From Opitutus sp. (GTDB taxonomy: Bacteria; Verrucomicrobiota; Verrucomicrobiia; Opitutales; Opitutaceae): a DNA stretch of 37,860 nt. Both the position numbers and the translations under genes were made by a program. The DNA lies in the NCBI GenBank assembly GCA_025361365.1, contig JANYAM010000138.1, forward strand, positions 1-37,860, in the 5' to 3' direction. The notes under the pieces were generated by a model. It was not told the DNA's origin. It was given only the letters and a program-made list of their open reading frames with translations, and did not search any database. This document shows, in pieces, positions 1-7,276 of this stretch. Positions within the stretch are counted from its first letter, which is position 1; each line of letters opens with the position of its first letter.

Positions 1-644
1 TAGCCCCATTGGTATTTGGTGGCGGAGGGCGCATGCACCCGCACACCGCGCCGGGCCCAGACCCGGCGGATCACCGGCAACAGTCCGTAGCGGTGCTCGT
101 CGAGCACCCACAGTCGCACCGGCTGGCCGGGCGCGGGGCCCACCACTGCCGTCAACCGGGCCGGCAGCTCCCGTTTGAACTTGGCGGCCTTGGCTGGATC
201 TTTTTTCGCGTGGCTCTTGCGCGGCACCTTCAGCTTGCCGCCCAGCCGGCGTAAAATCTTGCGCACCCCGCTCTCGCTCAGGCTCCGCCGGGTGCGTTTT
301 TTGATCCAAGCCTGCGCGTCCCGGGCCTGCCGGAACTGGCCGGCCTCCAAGCGCTGGATAAACTCCTCGGCCACCGCCCCGCGCACCGCCGGCTGGCGCG
401 CCCCTTTCCAGTCGCGCTGGAGCAAGCCCGCCACGCCTTTGGCCACCAAGGTGTCCCGGTAAGTGAAGATCGTCTGCCGGCTCACCTCGCACACCCGCAT
501 GATCTCGGCCGCCGTCAGCTCATGCTGCGCGATCAGCCTGACGACCCGCAGGCGCTCGCGCGCCCACTCCGGCTGGGGCTGCGCCCACGCCGCCTCGATC
601 TGTTTGATCAACTCTGCTCCTAACGGTGGAAACGTGCGGGCCAT
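1..644 (-). mobile_element. IS630-like transposase, 5' part (cut by window edge)
   Basis: This frame is open from ATG at 644 to the window edge and is missing from the ORF track because its stop lies outside. The first ~214 codons read MARTFPPLGAELIKQIEAAW, then a helix-turn-helix (LTAAEIMRVCEVSRQTIFTY), a second winged-helix-like segment with WIKKRTRRSLSESGVRKILR, and the start of a DDE domain. The segment VRLWVLDEHRYGLLPVIRRV fits the IS630/Tc1-mariner pattern in which the first catalytic Asp sits in a W/F-x-D-E motif; the further catalytic acids would lie outside the window. This family inserts at TA dinucleotides. The terminal repeat should lie within roughly 30-80 bases upstream of the start (about 670-730), but I cannot fix it without the other end. 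Whether the element is intact is unknown. Confidence 0.85.
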
Positions 645-770
645 GCCTTCATCTCAGCGATTTCCGTCTCCCTAGTAAAGTCTAATAGCTAACGGACGTT
701 GGTATTACAAATAAATTTCCCGGAGACTGCTGGACCCGGCGGCGCCAGACCAGTCGTCCCGACACCTGGA

Positions 771-799
771 TAATTTGTAACGTATTACGTTACAAATTA
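771..799. promoter_or_regulatory. Perfect 29-bp palindrome, operator-like
   Basis: Two 14-base arms, TAATTTGTAACGTA and its exact complement, flank one central T. It is AT-rich in a GC-rich setting and lies between the transposase start (644) and the end of the S24/S26-like gene (866). No T-run follows on either side, so it does not look like a terminator. The symmetry suits a dimeric repressor site. No intact gene starts immediately beside it, so its target may have been displaced by the insertion element. Confidence 0.55.
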
Positions 800-865
800 G
801 ATTGGACGTAAGCCTGAGAAGGAGGGGCGTCGAGACTGGCGACGGGCAAGGGCGTCGCGCGGGAA

Positions 866-1363
866 TTAGTCGCCGAGTGCGGCGACCCGCGTGTGGACCG
901 GCTCGGGCACCGGCTGGAACGCGGCAATCACGACCCCCACGAGATTTTCCGCCAGCACCGGTTCCATGTCCTGGCGGCTGTTGTTCAACCCGGCGACGCG
1001 CCAACCGTCGTGCGTCTTCGCTACCAGCACATGGGCGACGATCTTGTGCTCGTGGTTGCGGTAGAGGACGGTCTGGCCGCGTTCGAGCAACTCAAAGGGG
1101 AATCGCTGCAGCACCATGATGGTGCCCGGGCGATAGAGCGGCTGCATCGACTGGCCGGAGCCGACGAGCACGAAGGCGTAGGGCGCTTTTTCCGCGACGG
1201 CACTGGCGTGCTGCCAGGCGTCGGTCTCGGCGAGCGTCACGGGCCGCGGCGATTTACCGGTGAAGACCCCGCGGATCCACGGGTCATCGGTCTCCCGCGT
1301 CCCGGCGGTGAGCCCACTGCACAAAAGCAACCCCGCCAGGAGACATGGCACGCGCCGGAACAT
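866..1363 (-). CDS. Exported S24/S26 (signal peptidase/LexA-fold) protein
   Basis: A 165-residue protein with an N-terminal signal sequence (FRRVPCLLAGLLLCSGLTAG) followed by one S24/S26-like domain. The segment GSGQSMQPLYRPGTIMVLQR matches the Ser-Met-x-Pro nucleophile motif of this clan. The later RGQTVLYRNHEHKIVAHVL supplies a Lys at about the place expected for the general base, so the dyad appears complete. Unlike type I signal peptidases it has no obvious membrane anchor besides the signal sequence, and unlike LexA it has no DNA-binding domain. A GGAG sequence precedes the ATG. It lies 120 bases downstream of the TonB receptor on the same strand and may be co-transcribed with it. The substrate is unknown. 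Confidence 0.7.
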   Translation of the reverse strand: MFRRVPCLLAGLLLCSGLTAGTRETDDPWIRGVFTGKSPRPVTLAETDAWQHASAVAEKAPYAFVLVGSGQSMQPLYRPGTIMVLQRFPFELLERGQTVLYRNHEHKIVAHVLVAKTHDGWRVAGLNNSRQDMEPVLAENLVGVVIAAFQPVPEPVHTRVAALGD

Positions 1364-1483
1364 GTCTCCAGCTTCTGCAGGCCACGGGCCAAGACGAGGC
1401 CGGGCTGCTAGTGTTCATCCCCCACGGCGTGGGAGTGAAACACTGCAGTCGATTGGCCTTGATCCGGCGCCGCCGGAGCGGCC

Positions 1484-3652
1484 TCAGAAGCTCGTGCGCA
1501 CCATGACGCGCACGGCCAGCGGCGAGCCCGGCGAGATGTTCGTGTTGCTGTCCGCGTTGAGGTAATATTTCCGGTCGAGCAGGTTCTCGACGTTAGCCTG
1601 CAGGTGCCACGTGGGACTGAGGGCGTAGTAAACGGCCGCATCAACGCGGGTGTAACCTGGCACCGTGACCGTGTTGTCCACCGCGGCGAACATGTCGGAG
1701 CGATGGATGACGCCAAGGCCGAGGCCCAGCCGCGGGAGAAGCTGGTATTTATTCCACAGGGAGAAATTATGGCGGGGCACCTGGGCGACGTGGGCGCCCG
1801 CGGGCGCCGCCGTGGTGGCGCTGCGGATGGTGGCGTCCTGATACGCGTAGCCGCCGCTCACGCTCCAGTGCTGGGTGAGGCTGCCGGTCACGCCGAGCTC
1901 ATAGCCGTGGGTGCGGGTGCGGCCCGTCTGGATGATGCGGGTCGGGTCGGCGGGATCGGTTGCACGGGTGTTGGTGCGATCCAGCCGGTAGACCGCGATG
2001 GTCGCGGAGAACGACGGATTGATTTCCCACTTGGCCCCGAACTCGTAGTTCGTGAATTTTTCCGGCTTCACCTGCTGGGTGACGGTGGTCAGCGACGAGA
2101 ACTGGTCACCGGAGCTGGGGAGGTAGGACACGCTGTAGTTGGCGTAGAGGGAGGATTGGGTGACGGGCTTGTAGATGACGCCGGCGCGCGGGGAAACGAG
2201 GTCGTCCTGCCGGCTCAGTTTGTCGCCATTCCGGTTGTTGTGATATTCCAGATCGAAGGAATCGAAGCGCAGGCCTACAATGGCCTGCCATTCATGGGAG
2301 AATTCGACCTGGTCCTGCACGTAGAGGCCGGCCAGATCGGTGTTGAGATGATTGTCGGCGTCGGTCGCGCTCTGGCGAAAAGTAACGGGCGTGCTGATGA
2401 CTGTCTGTTCATACGGCACCAGCAGCGAGGTGGCGGTGTTGTTGAAGAAGCCGGTGTTGCGGAAATTGTCCGTCCGCTGGGTGCCCAGTTCGAGGCCGCC
2501 GAGCAGCGTGTGCCGGATGGTCCCCGTGGTGGTGATGTAAGTCAGGTCGGTCTGGTTGAAAAGATTCTGCCGCTGGGTGGCATTGTTGTAGGCGGTGAGG
2601 CTGACCTGGGTCTGGGCAGCATTCACCGCGCCCGGGACATAGTTCTGGTAGGATCGGTCGTAGTCACCGAAGAGCGTGCGGTTGCGGATATTCAGGGCGC
2701 CCGCCTGATGTTCGACGCTGGCCGACAGAAAATTCACGGCGGCGCGCACGTGGCTGTCCGCGGGATTGCCATAGAAGGTATCGAGGGGAACGGAAGCCGG
2801 ACGGCCTTGGAAGGAAGTGATGCCGCGGTCGGCGGTGCGGACATCGTGCAGGTGCTCATAGGAGAAGGTGAGCTTGGTGGCCTTGGCCGGCACAATGGTG
2901 AGTGTCGGATTGATGGCGGAGCGCTGGAGTGTGACGGAATTCCGGAAGCTGGCGGAATCCTCATAAAGCGCATTGAGCCGGAAGGCGGTCCGGTCGCTCA
3001 AGGGTTCGTTCACGTCGACCGTCACGCGCTTGTGGTCATGGGGGCCCGCTTGGAGCGTGATCTCGCGGATCGGATTGAAGCCGGCCACCTTGAGCACGCG
3101 GTTGATCAGGCCGCCGCCGCCGCCGCGGCCGAAGAGCATGGCGTTGGGCCCGCGCAGGACCTCCACGCGGCTGAGGTTGTAGAGGTCGCGGTAGTATTGG
3201 ACGTCGTCCCGGACGCCGTTGAGGAAGAAGTCGGCGGAGGAGCTGTTGCCGCGAAACACGATCTGGTCGCGGTTGTTTTCGCCCTGGTGGGCGGTGAGGC
3301 CGGGCACGTAGCGCACCACATCGCCCAGGCCCAGCATCTGCTGATCCTTGATCTGCTGCTCCGTCACAATGGTGATGGACTGGGGCACATCGAGCAGCGG
3401 GGTGTTGGTCTTGGTGGCGGTGAGGCTCTCCTGGACCTTGTAGTTCTTGGACTCAACCCGCTCGCCGATGACCGAGATGGCTTCGAGTTTGACCGTTTCG
3501 TCGGCCATCTCACCGAGGGCGGCGTTCTTGGCCTCACCCAGCCGGGCGAGGAGAGGAGTGGCCAGCGCGGTGCAGGTCAGGACCAGCACGCGCAGGAGGG
3601 GCATCTTGGAACGAGAATTTCGGGTGGAATAGATGGTGTATGCAGGCTTCAT
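1484..3652 (-). CDS. TonB-dependent siderophore receptor
   Basis: This 722-residue outer-membrane receptor has a signal sequence, an N-terminal plug and a 22-strand-type barrel. The signal may begin at the ATG at 3604 (MPLLRVLVLTCTALATP) rather than 3652; both are in frame. The plug shows TPLLDVPQSITIVTEQQIKD, LGDVVRYVPGL, IVFRGNSSSADFFLNGVRDD and VEVLRGPNAMLFGRGG, the standard pattern of the siderophore receptor family (TIGR01783 type). The barrel includes NYEFGAKWEINPSFSATIAV, and the chain ends in VRVMVRTSF, with the terminal Phe typical of BAM substrates. It would import ferric siderophores using TonB energy; the ligand cannot be told from sequence. Two Fur-type boxes upstream support iron repression. 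No TonB/ExbBD genes are in the window. Confidence 0.92.
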   Translation of the reverse strand: MKPAYTIYSTRNSRSKMPLLRVLVLTCTALATPLLARLGEAKNAALGEMADETVKLEAISVIGERVESKNYKVQESLTATKTNTPLLDVPQSITIVTEQQIKDQQMLGLGDVVRYVPGLTAHQGENNRDQIVFRGNSSSADFFLNGVRDDVQYYRDLYNLSRVEVLRGPNAMLFGRGGGGGLINRVLKVAGFNPIREITLQAGPHDHKRVTVDVNEPLSDRTAFRLNALYEDSASFRNSVTLQRSAINPTLTIVPAKATKLTFSYEHLHDVRTADRGITSFQGRPASVPLDTFYGNPADSHVRAAVNFLSASVEHQAGALNIRNRTLFGDYDRSYQNYVPGAVNAAQTQVSLTAYNNATQRQNLFNQTDLTYITTTGTIRHTLLGGLELGTQRTDNFRNTGFFNNTATSLLVPYEQTVISTPVTFRQSATDADNHLNTDLAGLYVQDQVEFSHEWQAIVGLRFDSFDLEYHNNRNGDKLSRQDDLVSPRAGVIYKPVTQSSLYANYSVSYLPSSGDQFSSLTTVTQQVKPEKFTNYEFGAKWEINPSFSATIAVYRLDRTNTRATDPADPTRIIQTGRTRTHGYELGVTGSLTQHWSVSGGYAYQDATIRSATTAAPAGAHVAQVPRHNFSLWNKYQLLPRLGLGLGVIHRSDMFAAVDNTVTVPGYTRVDAAVYYALSPTWHLQANVENLLDRKYYLNADSNTNISPGSPLAVRVMVRTSF

Positions 3653-3672
3653 CAGGAATGAATCATATGATT

Positions 3673-3689
3673 ATGAGACGCATTCTCAT
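3673..3689. promoter_or_regulatory. Fur-type box 1 at TonB receptor promoter
   Basis: The sequence TGAGACGCATTCTCA, with matching A/T flanks, has 6-base arms and fits the 7-1-7 Fur box form TGAGAATNATTCTCA. On the minus strand it lies directly after a TTGACA hexamer (plus-strand 3689-3694). Fur bound here would cover the spacer of the receptor promoter. The -10 element is not clearly resolved. Confidence 0.7.
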
Positions 3690-3703
3690 GTCAATGACGT
3701 ATT

Positions 3704-3718
3704 TGAGAATCCGTCTCA
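3704..3718. promoter_or_regulatory. Fur-type box 2
   Basis: TGAGAATCCGTCTCA repeats the TGAGA-N5-TCTCA symmetry of box 1, 30 bases away centre to centre. It lies upstream of the putative receptor -35 and about 20 bases before the proposed aroB -35. It could assist receptor repression or affect aroB as well. Confidence 0.65.
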
Positions 3719-3738
3719 TGCGTAATGAATAACGGGCA

Positions 3739-3767
3739 TTGACCTGCGCAAGTAGCTGGCTTTAAAC
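3739..3767 (+). promoter_or_regulatory. Possible aroB promoter with very short leader
   Basis: TTGACC and TTAAAC are separated by 17 bases and end only 6 bases before the aroB ATG, so a transcript from here would be leaderless or nearly so. The -35 match is good and the -10 match weak. Confidence 0.35.
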
Positions 3768-3773
3768 GACTCC

Positions 3774-4859
3774 ATGCCGCAGAAGCTCACAGTCGAATTG
3801 GGGTCGAGAAGTTACCCGATTCATTTCTTACGCAATAGCAGTGCGGCCATTCAGCAGGCGGTGACCGAAGCAGTTACGAAGGGACAGCAGTCCATTCTCC
3901 TGACCGATGACCGTGTGGCCGCAGCACAGGCGGAATTTTTGTCCAAGTGTTTTGGCGCGGTCCCGCGGCTGACCATCAACGCCGGTGAAAAAGCCAAGTC
4001 CCTGGAGAACCTCGGTCGGGTGCACGATTTTCTGGCCGCCAATAAAATCACCCGCCAGGGCCTTTTGTGGGTGGTCGGTGGCGGGGTCATGGGCGATCTC
4101 GGCGGTTTTGCGGCGGCCACCTACCTGCGCGGCATCCAGTATGTGCAGGTGCCGACGACGCTGCTCGCGATGGTGGACAGCTCGGTTGGCGGCAAAACGG
4201 GCATCAACCTCGCGGCCGGAAAAAATCTCGTCGGGGCCTTTTATCACCCGTGCGCCGTGCATATCGCCATGGATTTCCTTGCGACGCTGCCGGCGCGCGA
4301 GTTTGCCGCGGGCCTGGCGGAAGTGATCAAATACGGCTTGCTCGGCGACGCGGCCCTCTTTGCCCAGCTGGAGAAGGCCGTGCTCACGCCGTCGCATCCT
4401 GATTTGCCCGCCATCATCCGCCGTTGCTGCGAGCTCAAGGCCGGAATCGTGCGCGCGGACGAGCAGGAACTCGCCGTCGAGGACGGTCGGGCGCTGTTGA
4501 ATCTCGGCCACACCTTCGGCCATGCCATCGAGCAGGTCACGGGCTACACCGCTTACCTCCATGGCGAGGCGGTCGCCGTCGGGCTGGCGGGTGCCGCGCG
4601 GCTGTCGCAGAAACTCGGGCTCATCCCGGCGAGCGATGTGGCGCGGATCGACCGCGTGCTCGCGGCGCACCAACTGCCGGTGAAGTTGCGGACCCCGCTG
4701 CCGGTGGCGGAACTGCAGGCCGCCACCACGCGCGACAAGAAGAACCGCGCCGATGGCGTGCGCTTTGTCGTGCTAAACTCCATCGGCGCGGCCGCGACCC
4801 GGTCCGGCCTCCCGCCGGCGGCGGTCGAGGCGGTCTGGCGCGAACTGGGCGCCGTCTAG
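3774..4859 (+). CDS. aroB: 3-dehydroquinate synthase
   Basis: A 361-residue AroB that converts DAHP to 3-dehydroquinate, the second step of the shikimate pathway, in the cytoplasm using NAD and a divalent metal. The NAD-binding region GGGVMGDLGGFAAATYLRG, the segment VPTTLLAMVDSSVGGKTGIN and KNLVGAFYHP are all present. Metal ligands appear as the Glu in GLAEVIKYGLL and the His residues in LNLGHTFGHAIE and LHGEAVAVG. The length matches the usual ~360 residues. The ATG at 3774 is the first in-frame start and lies right behind a candidate promoter. It is divergent from the TonB receptor, 121 bases away, and starts the aroB-unknown-lpxA-pdxA run. Nothing is missing from the active site as far as I can see. 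Confidence 0.97.
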   Translation: MPQKLTVELGSRSYPIHFLRNSSAAIQQAVTEAVTKGQQSILLTDDRVAAAQAEFLSKCFGAVPRLTINAGEKAKSLENLGRVHDFLAANKITRQGLLWVVGGGVMGDLGGFAAATYLRGIQYVQVPTTLLAMVDSSVGGKTGINLAAGKNLVGAFYHPCAVHIAMDFLATLPAREFAAGLAEVIKYGLLGDAALFAQLEKAVLTPSHPDLPAIIRRCCELKAGIVRADEQELAVEDGRALLNLGHTFGHAIEQVTGYTAYLHGEAVAVGLAGAARLSQKLGLIPASDVARIDRVLAAHQLPVKLRTPLPVAELQAATTRDKKNRADGVRFVVLNSIGAAATRSGLPPAAVEAVWRELGAV

Positions 4860-4861
4860 AT

Positions 4862-4890
4862 TTGGGGTGCTATCCCGGCGCAAATAGCTA
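4862..4890 (+). promoter_or_regulatory. Possible promoter of the lpxA operon
   Basis: TTGGGG and TAGCTA are 17 bases apart and lie immediately after the aroB stop, with the next ATG 13 bases beyond the -10. This would give a leader of only a few bases. Weak by itself; offered because aroB shows the same spacing. Confidence 0.3.
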
Positions 4891-4903
4891 GATTGCCCGA
4901 CCC

Positions 4904-5545
4904 ATGTCAGCCATCGACGAAGGCATTGTCCGCGAGTATTTCGAGCAAAACGGCTTTCTCGTGCGGCAGGTGCGCAAATATCAGGTGCAGGCGCGCCGCA
5001 AAACCGGCGACGAGGAAGTGGACCTGGTTGTCTACAACCCCGCTTACGTCCGCAGTTCGCGTCGGCCGGAATTTTTCCTCTTCGCGAACGAACTGGCCTA
5101 CATTCACCGCGCCATCGTCGTGGTGAAGGGCTGGCACACCGGCCGGTTCACGCCGAACATGCTGAAGAGCAGCCCCGAAATCTTCCGCTTCCTCGAGGAG
5201 AATGTGCTCAAGGAGGTCACGCGCTTTTTTCCGGTGGACGCCGAGGAACCGGGCAACGCGCCCGACGTCACCAAGATCCTCGTGCTGCCGAGCCTGCCCA
5301 CCGCCGAGCCCTTCCGCTCCCAGAGCGTGGCCATGCTCAAGGAGCACGGCATTGACGGCATCATTTCCTTCCGCTCCATGCTGCTCGACATCATCGACCG
5401 CGTGGAAATCAACAAGAGCTACGGCAAGTCCGACACGCTGCAGGTCATCCGCATCCTCAAGAACTACGATCTCCTGAAGGACGCGCAGCTCGACCTGCTG
5501 GCGGAGCGCCAGCCCGGCCAGCGCCGCAACAACCCGAAGGCATGA
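4904..5545 (+). CDS. Conserved-looking protein of unknown function
   Basis: I do not recognise this 213-residue protein. It has no signal peptide or membrane segment. The N-terminal half (YFEQNGFLVRQVRKYQVQAR, GDEEVDLVVYNP, then HRAIVVVKGWHTGRF) resembles the alpha-beta core of restriction-endonuclease-like folds, where a VDLVV strand is followed by a strand ending in x-x-K. The acidic residue expected two before that Lys is Val here, so nuclease activity is doubtful. The C-terminal half is helical and ends in RQPGQRRNNPKA. Its stop overlaps the lpxA start (ATGA), so translation is probably coupled to lpxA. The position beside lipid A and cofactor genes does not reveal a role. Confidence 0.85.
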   Translation: MSAIDEGIVREYFEQNGFLVRQVRKYQVQARRKTGDEEVDLVVYNPAYVRSSRRPEFFLFANELAYIHRAIVVVKGWHTGRFTPNMLKSSPEIFRFLEENVLKEVTRFFPVDAEEPGNAPDVTKILVLPSLPTAEPFRSQSVAMLKEHGIDGIISFRSMLLDIIDRVEINKSYGKSDTLQVIRILKNYDLLKDAQLDLLAERQPGQRRNNPKA

Positions 5546-6294
5546 GCATCCATCCCAGCGCAATCGTCGAGGAGGGCGTCAAGCTTGGCGCCGGTTGCGT
5601 GCTGCATGCGCATGCCGTCATCCGGAAACACACGGTGCTCGGCGACGGCGTGGTGGTGCACCCGTTCGCTGTTGTGGGCGGCGACCCGCAGTATCTGAAG
5701 TTCGACCCGGCGACGGCTTCGGGGGTGCGCGTGGGGGCCGGGACGGTGATCCGCGAGCACGTCACCCTCAATCGCTCGATCCATGCCGGGAAGGACACGG
5801 TCGTCGGCGCCCGGTGTTTCCTCATGGCGGGTTCGCACGCCGGGCACGACTGCGAGCTGGCCGACGATGTCGTGCTGGCGAACAACGTCATGCTCGCGGG
5901 CCATGTCACGGTCGGCAGCTTCACCTTTGTCGGCGGCGGCGCGGGCATCCACCAGTTCGTCCGCATCGGCGAGGGCGTGATGGTGGGCGGGCTCACCAGG
6001 CTGACCAAGGACGTGGCGCCGTTCCTCCTGGTCGCCGAGCGCGACGAGGTGCCGGGTTTCAATGTGGTCGGCCTCAAGCGTCGCGGGTTCAGCCGCCCGA
6101 CCATCAGCGAGCTCAAGGACTGCTACCGCACGGTGTTTGCCGGCGGGGATCCGCGCAAGGCGGCCGCCGCCCGGCTCGCGGCCGGAGTCACCAGCGCCGA
6201 GGCCCGGCGCTTCCTGGAATTCTTTGCCGCGGGCAAGCGCGGCTTTGCCCGGCCGACGGTGGACGGAGGCGGGAGTGACGACGATGCCGGCTAA
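5542..6294 (+). CDS. lpxA: Acyl-ACP:UDP-N-acetylglucosamine O-acyltransferase
   Basis: A 250-residue LpxA catalysing the first step of lipid A synthesis, transfer of a hydroxyacyl chain from acyl carrier protein to UDP-GlcNAc. The chain starts with hexapeptide repeats (IHPSAIVEEGVKLGAGCVLH) forming a left-handed beta helix. The catalytic His lies in MAGSHAGHDCELADDVVLAN, followed by GGGAGIHQFVRIGEGVMVGG, and a helical C-terminal domain begins at FNVVGLKRRGFSRPTISELK. The length is slightly short of the ~260 usual. It overlaps the upstream unknown gene by four bases and pdxA by eleven. The gene shows the organism makes lipopolysaccharide. lpxD, fabZ and lpxB, often neighbours, are not in the window. 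Confidence 0.95.
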   Translation: MSIHPSAIVEEGVKLGAGCVLHAHAVIRKHTVLGDGVVVHPFAVVGGDPQYLKFDPATASGVRVGAGTVIREHVTLNRSIHAGKDTVVGARCFLMAGSHAGHDCELADDVVLANNVMLAGHVTVGSFTFVGGGAGIHQFVRIGEGVMVGGLTRLTKDVAPFLLVAERDEVPGFNVVGLKRRGFSRPTISELKDCYRTVFAGGDPRKAAAARLAAGVTSAEARRFLEFFAAGKRGFARPTVDGGGSDDDAG

Positions 6295-7276
6295 GCTCGC
6301 ATTCACCTGCGGCGATCCCGCCGGCGTCGGGCCGGAAATCATTGCGCAGTGGCTCGCCGCCCATCCCGGCGAGGCGGCCGACGTGGCCATCATCGGCCCG
6401 GCGCAATGGCTCGCGACGCTGCCCGCCGCGGGCGCGAAAATTGCGGTGGGCCTCGAGGAATCTGTCACAAAGCCCGGCCAGCCCGACGGCGAGGGCGCGC
6501 TGGTCGCCTGGGCTGCGATGGAACGCGCGGCGGCGGGCTGCAAGTCCGGCGAATTTTCCGGCGTCGTGACCGGTCCCATCAGCAAGGCCGCGCTGGCGAG
6601 GATCGGCTACGGGTTTCCCGGCCAGACGGAGTTTTTCGCGGCGAAGTGGGGCGGCGACCCGGTCATGGCTTTCTGCGGCGGCAAATTGCGCGTCGTGCTC
6701 GCGACCTGGCACGTGCCGCTCCACGAAGTTGCGCGCCTGCTCGGTCCGCATCTCCTGCACCGCACGGTCGCGGCGGCCGATGCGCTCGCGCGCGCCTTCC
6801 CTGCTGTGGGAGCTAGCTTGCTCGCGACAGGGGCAGAGTCGCGAGCAAGCTCGCTCCCACAAAATACCGGCTCTTTCATTCCGCGCATCGGCGTGTGCGG
6901 GCTCAACCCCCACGCCGGCGAGGGCGGCCTGCTTGGTTACGAGGAAAAAGACCTGCTCGATCCTGCGCTGACCCATCTGCGTGCTGAATTTCCCGGACTC
7001 TCGCTTTGCCAGCCCGGCGACACGCTGTTTGCGCGCGCGCTGCGCGGCGAGTTCGACGTGGTGGTGGCGCTCTATCACGACCAAGGGCTCGCGCCGCTCA
7101 AGGCGGTTGATTTCGACGAGGCGGTGAATGTCACGCTCGGCCTGCCGTTCGTGCGCACGAGTCCGGACCACGGCACGGCCTTCGGGATCGCGGGGCAGGG
7201 GAAGGCCAGCCCGCGCAGTTTTGCCAATGCGGTCGTCGTGGCGCGGCGCTTGATAAAATCCCGTTCCGGCGCATGA
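6284..7276 (+). CDS. pdxA: 4-hydroxythreonine-4-phosphate dehydrogenase
   Basis: A 330-residue PdxA of the DXP-dependent pyridoxal phosphate pathway. I start it at ATG 6284 (MPAKLAFTCGDPAGVGPEII), inside the end of lpxA; GTG 6275 is an alternative and the longer track start is a shadow. The three metal-ligand His residues are present in LATWHVPLHE, GLNPHAGEGG and ALYHDQGLAPLK. The substrate-binding G-H-T-E motif is G-Q-T-E here (GFPGQTEFFA), an unusual change. Residues ~174-193 (VGASLLATGAESRASSLPQN) are encoded by a palindromic repeat inserted in frame just before the conserved SFIPRIGVCGLNPHAGEGG strand. Its stop overlaps the next gene (ATGA). The fold should tolerate the insert, which lies in a variable surface region, but activity is not proven. 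Confidence 0.92.
   Translation: MPAKLAFTCGDPAGVGPEIIAQWLAAHPGEAADVAIIGPAQWLATLPAAGAKIAVGLEESVTKPGQPDGEGALVAWAAMERAAAGCKSGEFSGVVTGPISKAALARIGYGFPGQTEFFAAKWGGDPVMAFCGGKLRVVLATWHVPLHEVARLLGPHLLHRTVAAADALARAFPAVGASLLATGAESRASSLPQNTGSFIPRIGVCGLNPHAGEGGLLGYEEKDLLDPALTHLRAEFPGLSLCQPGDTLFARALRGEFDVVVALYHDQGLAPLKAVDFDEAVNVTLGLPFVRTSPDHGTAFGIAGQGKASPRSFANAVVVARRLIKSRSGA
6805..6861. repeat. REP-like twin-hairpin element inside pdxA
   Basis: Two 24-base arms, 6805-6828 and 6838-6861, are inverted copies with one mismatch, around a 9-base loop. Each arm starts TGTGGGAGC and contains its own hairpin (GCGAGC-TT-GCTCGC in the right arm). The same element, in the same orientation and reading frame, occurs in xdh at 27846-27894. 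This is the architecture of REP pairs spread by RAYT transposases in other bacteria; no RAYT gene is in the window. Confidence 0.85.

Noticed and set aside
771-799. Palindrome as a transcription terminator
   Set aside because: No T-run on either side and an AT-rich stem, so an operator is the better reading.
1604-3661. 685-residue plus-strand ORF opposite the TonB receptor
   Set aside because: Low-complexity shadow rich in Gly, Val and Glu, antisense to a clear receptor with all family motifs.
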